Shown here piece by piece: positions 31,601 to 41,989 of a stretch of 64,000 nt of DNA. A program made the position numbers and the translations under genes. Where the stretch lies: the NCBI RefSeq assembly GCF_040183065.1, contig NC_091119.1:206830298-206894297 (forward strand). The letters run 5' to 3'. This DNA is from Periplaneta americana (Eukaryota; Arthropoda; Insecta; Blattodea; Blattidae). The stretch's first letter is position 1; each line of letters starts with the position of its first letter. A model generated the notes under the pieces. That model made no database searches. It worked only from the letters and a program-made list of their open reading frames with translations, and was not told where the DNA came from.

Positions 31601-34600
31601 TGTCGACAAGTCTCGGCCGGACGGAGGCCAGCCACCGGGGAAGCGGAAGACGAGGCGGAAGACGGTGAAACCGAAGGCCGCCGGAAAACCTATCTCTCCG
31701 GAAGCAACATCACCACCACATCCATCATCATTTGGTAAGTCCAGCGCTTCACCAACCAAGACGATCGACGACTTAAACACACTCAAGACCATGGCACCGA
31801 TCACTGCTAATAGAGCAGTAGTGATCACAAATGCCGACCCCGACCTACTGGACGCAGTGACTCCACGGAAACCCTCAACGACTTTGACTATAAACTCCAC
31901 CACTAGAGCCTACGTATTTTCCTCACGAGAGAACTTACGTCAGATGACATTAATGCATCCACGACAATTCGGGAAGCACGCCCGATACCAAACTCCACCA
32001 ACCGCCACTCTCCTCGGACCTTGGGAATTACCAGGCCACCCATCCCATCCCACCTCCACCCCACCCCACTCTCTATTGGACAGTGAATCTTCTTCTTCTT
32101 CTTCTTCTTCTTCTTCTGAGGAAGAGGTAGAGGCCACTTCCAATCCACAAGAGGGGCCCTCAGAAGGGCCGACTCCAAAACCTAGAGCAGAGAGGTCTCC
32201 TGTCCCAAAACCCACAGCAGAGAAGTCTCCCAACGGACCACCTCCCAGTTCTGAGGCGTCGTCTCACGATTCCTCAGAAGGGAAGCGGTCTAACAGGCGC
32301 AAACCTATTCCCACGAAAGTACCCGGTTCGACTCCGGCAAGCCCCACTTCTCCCACTCCCTCTAATACCACTACACAAGGACCCAAGACAAGGACAGTAC
32401 TGAAAATACTGAATCACACAAAAAACGGCAACAACCCACTACACATAGAGCGACTAATAAAACAGTACCGGCTCGACATTCAAACTCCAAGACAGTTCTG
32501 GGCACACACTACCAAAACAACAACACTTACATTCCCCACGATTAACGACGCGGAGAAGTTCGCTAGGGCAATTCCCCTGTACAACTACGGCCCGTCCGCA
32601 GAAATCAGCATTACGCTGCCCACTGAAACTAGACAGAAACAGACCAGAAATAAAGAGATCAGTGTCGTCATGAAAAATGTCGACACGCTGATCTCTGAGG
32701 ACGAACTAATGCAGATCCTGGCTGTAACACATCCAGGCATCACACGCATTAAGAGAATTATCTCCGCACAGACAGACAAACCCACCAACTTAGTTAGAAT
32801 TTTCACAAATGACATCACCACAGCAGACAAATTACTAGAAGGAATTAAACTTGCAGGACGGTACTACAGAGTAGAGCCATCACACGAGACAATCTTCCAC
32901 TGACCGTGCCTTAACTGTGCACAATACGGCCATACAAGGACAAACTGCGACAAGCCCAAGACTTGTTTTAAGTGCGGCAAAAATCCCGACCTGTGCAACC
33001 ACAACCGCCTATCCCAGATTAGGTATTGCGCCACGTGCAACAGCGACACCCATTATACGGGCCAAGCTCGCTGTCCAAAATATCCAAGGACTAATCTCAT
33101 AACCTCCACCGATCCCACGCACGTCCCCATAGACACCCACAAACCAATACCGAAACCTATACCCAAACCATCACAGTCCGTCTTCAACCCAACACTTCCC
33201 AAACCCGAATTGTCTTATGCGGATGCAGTTAAGACAACGACAACCAAGACAACCACTACAGACGATCCACAGACAGACAAAACAACCACGGAACAGCTGG
33301 TCGAGGGGGTTCTACGTTCTGCTATGCAGAAAATAGAATCCTACATTGACCGGCAACTAAACAGACTACAGGACGAAATAGTGACATTCACTATTTCCTT
33401 ACTCACTACAGACACAAACCCCACGAAACGACACACGACACTTGCCACAGCCAACCAGGCAGCCAGACGGCTTCTACGGAAACGAGTAGCCCACCACTTT
33501 GTTGGTAACAGGTTACGAGTCTCCCTAGCGCCACTACAAAAACGTGACTAGGACAGAACTGACCAGAGCACTGGACTCTCCACCTCTCATTAACATCTGC
33601 GAGGCATGGTGCTAACTTCACTTCATCCATTTCATTCACAATTCAACTGTTAGCGTGTACATGTTTCATATAATCATTTACAGGGGAAAATACACTACTG
33701 TTAGTTGAGAGGGCAAACGGCTTTGAGCTGCGAACCTCGATCTAAAGTTAGTGAATTGCAAGTCGGGAACCAATGGAGGCATGGGATGCTTACCCTGCCT
33801 GCCATTTTAAACATCATTCATTCTTTCTTCGTCCCCATTCATTCGTTCATGTAGTTGAGTCTGTTGACCTTATTTATTAGATAATTTAGGCTGAAAGTTA
33901 TGTTGATAGTTTTTTCTTCATTAAGCAAGAAACCATTAGATTCAAACCATAAAGTCATCTGTGATATAGAGTGTCGTTGTTGAGAGCATGCAATTGATTT
34001 AGAACTGAGGAAGAACATATTGCGGACTGTGACCCATTTTCTAGTTGTACAACATCCGGCGTGCCACACTGTACATGATGTTTACCTATGCAGAGTTATG
34101 TCGTGTACTAGGGTCAGTGTAAGTGTAGTGTCTGAAGAAGATGAATGATATGAAATCTAAATTCTTTGTCTACGAGTGAGGGGAAGGGAAATGGACCGCG
34201 GGGAATGAAAATTCAAACCCGGCATTTGCCTAATTAACTGTGGAAAACCATGGAAAAATCACAATCCGGGAATCGAACCACGACCTCCCGAATGCGAGTC
34301 TCTTGCGGAAAGCATGAGCAACCTCGTTCGGGAATAGTAATATGCGTTACAAGAGTGGTATGTTGAAGTTTTCATGTTCAAGGAAAACATTGAAAAAGCG
34401 AAACGTAGTTGAGCTTTTTTAATTTCCGAGAATTGAAAGAAAACATACCGCTAGTGCATCGTACATTATTTTGTGCGAAGATCGTTTATTACATATCTGA
34501 AAGAGGAATTTCTAATTAGTTGCAATGAAATCTCCATCTTGGTTTCTGTTCAATGACGGCAAATTTGCAAAACAAAAATATCTATCTTCAACATTGTTGC

Positions 34601-37600
34601 TTTAAAATGTTTTCTGTGTTTACTATACTCCAGCAGGCCGTGATATACGTCTGTCTTTCCCCCCCCCCCAGTCTATGATGAGTCTGGAATCTTGTTGATT
34701 TTTTCACGGCTTCCTTAATGTTACTTGGATCACGAATGCAGTAACTTTAGTGGAGTTGTAGAGTTTACTTAATTTTTGCAAATATTTAAAAACAATAATT
34801 AACAGTGCAATTTAGGTGAAATTGCAGTGGTAAGTTTCCAATTTATAATTATTACTATATTGAACGTCTCTAAAATAATATGTTAAAAGCCTAAAGCAGT
34901 AAAATCAATATGCCACTTAAGCGGTAAGAAGAGGGAAATTGTTATGTGTGTTAGGTTGGGAATACTGAATGTGGAATTTTAGATTTTCCGCGGATTGGTT
35001 TTGTGCGGAAACCAAGCAAATACGCACGATCTCGCACAAAGTAAGTTATGTTCAATCAGTAATGGTGCAACATGCTCGCAGTGTAATATTCCAAGTATAT
35101 TCAGTGTTTCGTTTTGTTAACAGGCATGCTGTAGTAAGGTGGAAAATATTTCACTATATCTCGTGGCAGGGTCACAATCCGAATACCAGGAATGTGGAAG
35201 AATCTATCCAACTCACAACCTAACCAGGAATAAAACAGGTAAGACGAATCTCCACTATCTTTCTTATCGTTAGCATTATTACGCCATAATTATCTATAGT
35301 AACGTAACGTGTGATTTTGAGTTGCGGTTTTAAGAAAATTTCGCGAATAAAAGGAAATAAATAGAATGTCGTAATGATCATGAAGTAATGAAAATATTAC
35401 TTTAACTACTTGGATATTCTTATAAAATAGTATCGAAAAAAACAATGCCACGTCTCTTTTAAAAAGTGACTGTTTTTATCAAGAAATGTTCACATACTAA
35501 TTCATATTTTTCAACAATTATTTCATATAAAAATATTTAATCATAAAATTAGTGGGCACCGGGTTTGAACCGGGTGCCATTCACTCGGCAATCGAATGCT
35601 CTAGCACTGATCTACACCATCGTTTGGTTTTAATATGACAATGAGAGGGAATACAGGAATCAAAAAGTTGTGAAGTTAATTTTTTCTAGCACGGAGGAAT
35701 GGCTGGATAAAAAAAATGTGTACGACAAAACGTTAAAATTGATTTCATTTTGGTCGTAGGTTTACTTTACTTGGCTACGGCCTCTTTCTGCAAACAAAAT
35801 ATTATGTTTAATTTAACGACGCTCGCAACTGCAGAGGTTATATCAGCGTCGCCGGATGTGCCGGAATTTTGTCCCGCAGGAGTTCTTTTACATGCCAGTA
35901 AATCTACTGACATGAGCCTGTCGCATTTAAGCACACTTAAATGCCATCGATCTGGCCCGGGATCGAACCCGCAACCTTGGGCATAGAAGGCCAGCGCTAT
36001 ACCAACTCGTCAACCAGGTCGACTTCTGCAAATATTCCTACTCATAAAATAAAATATCACTTTTCACACTTGTATCGTTAATAAATAGGGCTACTCAGCA
36101 TCTCGTTCTACATCATACCATTACAAATTTTTCAATGTTATACGAGCATTACGGTGCTGAACTTCTATTGTGTATTAATCGGGTTTAATGCTCACTTTAA
36201 CATATTGTCTTCTGTTTCTCTCTGGTCTCCTTGGTAACTGAGTAATTCTAAATCTCTTCCTTTCAGCTGGCCATCATGATCCCATTTATCAGCAACATTT
36301 AGTAAGTATATCATTGAACTTCCTTTAACTTCTTGTACGAGTATGTGAACGTTTGTTATACCGTAGAGGTGGGTAAAGTCAATCAGTGGGTGTATAATCG
36401 ATCATTCGCGATTTTTATTGAAATTTATAGATTCTCTGAATTACTTGTTACAATTTTGTTATGCAGACTTCATTGCCTGACATTGTAAATGTAAGCGACA
36501 GGGACAACAAAAAGCCTGCGAATGTCAACAATGGGAACACTGTGTAATCACCGTTGAAGTAAACACTGTTATTCTTAACTTTTTTCTCTTAAACGAAAAC
36601 AAAATCTTATAAACTCTAAATTATCGTCAGCAGTGAAAGGAGATAGTAAGTATACGTAAATACTTTTCGTTGAGATTGTATCCTGAAATAACAGTTTTGC
36701 AGTTCTTAAATTAAGTATTGAAACTGATTACTTTAAGAAAACTGTACCTTTGTAGGGTTAAGTCGATCATGCCTTCGACCTACTCGAAGCAGATAGGACC
36801 AGCAGGAAAAAAAATTATTCACCGCAATATCTCGAACTAACACTTATAAACAGAAAAGTGTCCTAGTATAGCTTATATTGATGGCATAGTGGGAAGAGGG
36901 GAAGGCGGAATTATGGTGATTTTCTTGCAAAAGAGAAGCACTACCAAAGGAACATATTTTGTATACCCCTTTGTATCTGACGATGGGAACAAAGTAGTGA
37001 TAATGACAAGAAGAGGGGGAAGATTTCAAATAACATCTCACATAAACCTAAGCAATGTTGAATAGCATTTTAGATTATAATTGAAGGGTGGTATTTCAAT
37101 GCAAGTTTTTAATTCTTAAATCTTTGTTTGTTAGTAGGCTTATGCGAAGTACTAAATGAGATTTTATGTTTTATAAGTTGTCAATCATAGTCAGGTTTGT
37201 ATAGTGTAGACCTATAGGCCTAATTGCATCGAATTGTATCATCACAGTAAGAAAAGATGCACTATATATTCCTGTAGGCATATATTGTAGATTATTATTC
37301 TTTTCTACACCCCTTATCTATACTAATAATAAATCTGTAGCCGAAATTTTTCCGGTAATTTTCGATTTTCCAAAAATAATTGGTCCTAACATATATAATT
37401 AAACGCCCTGAAACCGAAAATCGCTTTTTTGAAATGTTTGTTTGTATGTCTGTCTGTCTGTCTGGATGTTTGTTACCTTTTCACGCGATAATGGCTGAAC
37501 GGATTTCGATGAAAATTATAATATAAATTAAGTTCGTTGTAACTTAGATTTTAGGCTATATGGCATTCAAAATACGTTATTTAAAAGGGGGGTTATAAGG

Positions 37601-40600
37601 GGGCCTGAATTAAATAAATCGAAATATCTCGCTTATTATTGATTTTTGTGAAAAATATTACACAACAAAAGTTCTTTAAAAATCATTTCCGATAAGTTTT
37701 ATTCTTTAAAAAATTTTGATAGGACTGATATTTAATGAGATAAATGAGTTTTAAAATTAAAATAACTGCCATCTAAGGCGGTAGAGTGAAATAAAAAACA
37801 AATGACTTCGTCTATAAGGGGCCTTGGACACAACAATGGAAAGCTATTAAACATAGCCTACAGAGAATGTTTCTATGTTTGTATGAAGTAATATCGGAAG
37901 CTAAATTAACCGATTTGTATAATTAATTATTATTTCACCATTTGAAAGTGTAGTTTCTCTAGATGGACATAATGCTATAATGTTATTACAGTAACTTCTG
38001 AGTGAATTGAGGACAGGTAAGATTAAAATGGCTTCTTATGCACAGAAAACTTGATACCCTATTCTGTATATTCGTTTCCTGTATTTCTTAAAATAATGGT
38101 TATGTAAGTTACATCCGTTATCAACACACTTTTCATATAATATAATATAATATAATATAATATAATAACATATAATGTAATATAATATAATTTAAGTTAT
38201 TTCAAGGTTTCAGAACCATAGTGGGCCAAGCGCCATTTACTGAATACGTAGAAAACAAGAGTGAAAATAATTAAGTTATTATCATAATTCAATGGAAACA
38301 TATAGCAAGTAAAATAAAGTATACACATTAAATCTAAATTATGTTAATGTTCATTAAACTATGGTTGCATGTAATAAAAATTAAGAAACATGTTAAAGGA
38401 ATTGTCATTGCACCAATGAGTGGTCTCTGGACCAAAATGATCGCATTTTAATTATTTTAAATACAATTTAAATTAAGTAACATATTAAACAATTTATCCT
38501 TCTATGAAACACGAATGTTCCCTGGATCAAATGTCCTACTTTAATTATGTAATTACTTTATATTTATTTCTAACGGGTGCAGCGGAGCGCACGGGTACGG
38601 CTAGTAACAAATAAAATATATGCAATAAACTTCATTTGCTTTTTAAAAACATGAACAGTGATCGACTTTACTCCGCAACATTTTATCATTTTGAACAGAT
38701 GCTATTCTTTTAAGTCAAAGAATCGAGTAGCAATTTGCTGTTGTACAACATTTTGAATAGATAGCATTCCCGTAAATCCAGGAAACAAAGCAGCTGAGGA
38801 GAGCATGGGGATATAGTGTGAATAAAATGTAACGTGGACTGCTGTACTGAACATCATTGTGCGGACCAGAACATGAAGTGGTAAAACAATTAATGTAATA
38901 CAATGCATTGTTATTTTTGCCAGATCTTGCGTTTTCATGAGGTTCCAAATACGAAATGCTAGTAGATTTTCAAGAGATCATAATCATAACACATGTTCGA
39001 TAATTTCTATTCCAGTGTCAAGATGCATGCACTTACGCAAAGACTGGATTGGTGAGTAGTACATGTAATGGAAGTATGATGTATGACAGTTGACCCCATG
39101 GGACCATTACGTACTGCTGTAACACTGGGACCTTCTCCCACCACCTGGGTTGGAAGCAGAGACAGAAAGAAGAAGAGAATCGGTGACCGATCCTGTTTGT
39201 CCTGAACGTATGGAATTCATTTACCTTAAATCAGACTCTCAGATTTGTGGGTTTGCCATGTAGTAAGTACCCACAATTTCATACTTTCAGAGCTAAGACA
39301 ATAGCAATATTGTTTTCAACATATATGTGTGAGAAATTATTTTCTCGCATAAATATCATAGTATATTCCGTCAACGCAATTTTTTCCGATTTTGCTTTCT
39401 TTTCCGAGATAAAAATTGTTTTATATAAATACATTTCGTAGCGTATTTCTAGAATATCATTAATTTAATTCTCAATATGCCCAGTCAATTTAAAAAAGCA
39501 GTATATTGTGATAACGCAGGGATCCTACAAAAGACCTTTCCGATTTCGAACAGATTTAATTTACGTTCTATAAAACTGAGGTGCATGAAAATAGCACTAA
39601 TGGAAAGAGAAACTCAAAACGTTTAGTTCCTTACCCTATAGATGTTCAATGTGTCCCCCCTCCTTAGTAACACGGCACACATCAAGCCTATAGTCAAGTT
39701 CCACGTAGGTACCGGATTTTCGAATCCCCAGATTCTGAGGTTATGTCTGTTCATCTTACCAGAAAGATGAGAAGTGGCTTAGTCAGAAAACACCACGGAA
39801 CGAATAAATACATCATCGTTTTCAATCAAAGTATGCATACTTATGCATAAATTTCTTCGTAGCAATTTGTCCTCTGGTTTTAGGGCTTGTAGTCGATACG
39901 GATGAAATCGCAACTGCTTACGACGAATCTTGCATTAAAATCAGTGTAGATACCATTTACGCATTTTTCATAAACAATGAACGTTTGGTACGGCCGCGAA
40001 CATAATTTCATCGACACACACTTGTGTTATAACTAAGGAGCGGATTTCTATGTAATTAAATATTCTTTTTGCGTGTGATAAAAACAATTAACAAAGTTAA
40101 AAATTCCGAACATGAAGTTTCAAGTTTAAAACTCGAATTTTATATAACATAAAAACACATATTTTCACAAAAAATTGTGTAAATACTGTAACTTTTTATA
40201 CTGAACAACAATTTAATTTTATTATCTCAACAATAACTCTTCACTCTCTACAATTTAACTGCATTCCCGTCAACAATGGGATTTGCTCTCCGCACAGCAA
40301 CACAGCGTTCGTTAGTGCACTCCACAGACGACAATGACAATTTACTTGGACTATTACGAACAACAATGAACTGTTAATCTTAACTAATATTTACAAAGCA
40401 CTATTTACAACACAGAACTGTCAGTTCTCAGTTCACAGCTCGTTTGTCTTGGCTAGTTCTTCTAGCTCAGTCACTCGCGTTCACAGAATCTCGAACCCCA
40501 GACCTTCAGAGACAGTCCACTGTACTCGAACTCAGGTCCCTCCAACTGCGGTCCACTGCACTCAAACTCAGGCCTTCTAATGCTCACACAGCTGCGGACG

Positions 40601-41951
40601 CACACTCAAGTCGAACTCCGGTATACAAGACTGGCTGGCTTGCTCTGTTCACTGACTGTAACAACGCTGGCTTACTGACTGGCTGAATAAACTGCTCAAG
40701 TTCACTCGCGTCTCTTCTTTTATAACTAAACCATAGTTACGAGAAATTTCTACTGTTGTCCAGAGATAGCTCTCTCGAATTATCTGGATATCTCCGTCAC
40801 TCGAACAATCCGGACCCCTCTCCTCTCTACCGCGGTCGCTCTTTCCCCTGTCTTCTCTCCGCAGCACATGCCACAGGGAGCAGATGCGCGCGTAACCCGC
40901 CCAAAACACGGCCGACTTAGCACTTCCTTCTGCTGGTTGTGAGTTCGAACCTCACGTGGCCGTCACAATACATATTTTCAGGATATCTATTATAAACACA
41001 TAAATCTTGTAGTTTTGTACTTAAATAATTTTTTACAAGAACTTTTAAATATTTTAAAACTAAATCAATTATGTCACTCAGAAGTACGTTATGTTTTAAG
41101 AATTCTCGGTTGCTTCGTGTTTCTAAGCGCTCCGTGGTGTATCCGTGATCCATTTTCGTAATAGTATCGCCTCAAGTTCTGAGAACTGCTAGGCAGCATA
41201 TCAGTGTTATTATTAGAGAATAAATTAACATGGACAAGGAGGAGAGATCTTGCAACACATAATTAGGAATGTTTATTGTTGCTGAAGATAATTTCATTCC
41301 ACGCTTTGTTTGTGAAACACAACAGATAAGAGCTCGGGTATGAACATTATTTAATTTAAATAAATCTCTCGCCTCTCGCTCATGTCTATCAAGTAAGGCA
41401 ATACGTCTTGTTGTGACTCCCTGTTATCGGGCTTCGTCAATCGATATCCTTCAAGATATACTGAAAGATGGTTGTTTAAGAAACGATTTAGCTTTCTTAT
41501 TAGCAAATCTAAGCTTCTTGTGTGATACCATAAAAAACTCGAAATATCCAAAAACCTGTTGTCTGAAACAGGAGGTCCATGCCGTGAAAATTAAACTAGA
41601 CTCGCTACCAGGTTCAGAAGTACATGTACTAAGGGACAAACTCCAGAATGTTTGGGAAAAACAGGGCATATAAAAAATGTGTAAAGTTGCTCAAGTATTG
41701 GAGGGTGTGTCTGTAGGTGAAATTGACGGTGTTTGTGTTTGTGACATTCCTCTCCTTAAATATGCACGTCTGACGTCCTGTGATGTAGAAATCGTTGCTC
41801 AGAGATAATCGGCATGCATTTGTGATGGAGAATTTGGAGATGACCTTTGTTGTTCACTGCAATTCTCGGCCAACTACTAGCACTCAAGTGTGGTTGGTGA
41901 GTATCTAGTAACATTTTTTTTTCGAGCTAAGTAAGGTATTTTTGTCATATT

Positions 41952-41989
<38 letters not shown>

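Larger units (their letters stand above)
30662..34069 (-). mobile_element. Jockey-like LINE split by an ORF1-only element
   Basis: The two parts of one minus-strand LINE are 34069-33849 and 31496-30662. The first ends in the reverse-transcriptase segment WFESNGFLLNEEKT and VNRLNY. The second resumes in the same frame with IKFLGRFIDSSLTWDKHIEY, then YFSSFQSIIRYALIFWGNGT and the C-terminus. The 3' end has an AATTC-type tail at 30662-30680. The gap is filled by the 2.35-kb element at 31497-33848, flanked by a 12-bp duplication. Confidence 0.87.

Noticed and set aside
35551-35630. tRNA gene on the minus strand
   Set aside because: A- and B-box-like motifs are present, but the T-stem is bulged and there is no anticodon arm; more likely a SINE head or pseudo-tRNA.
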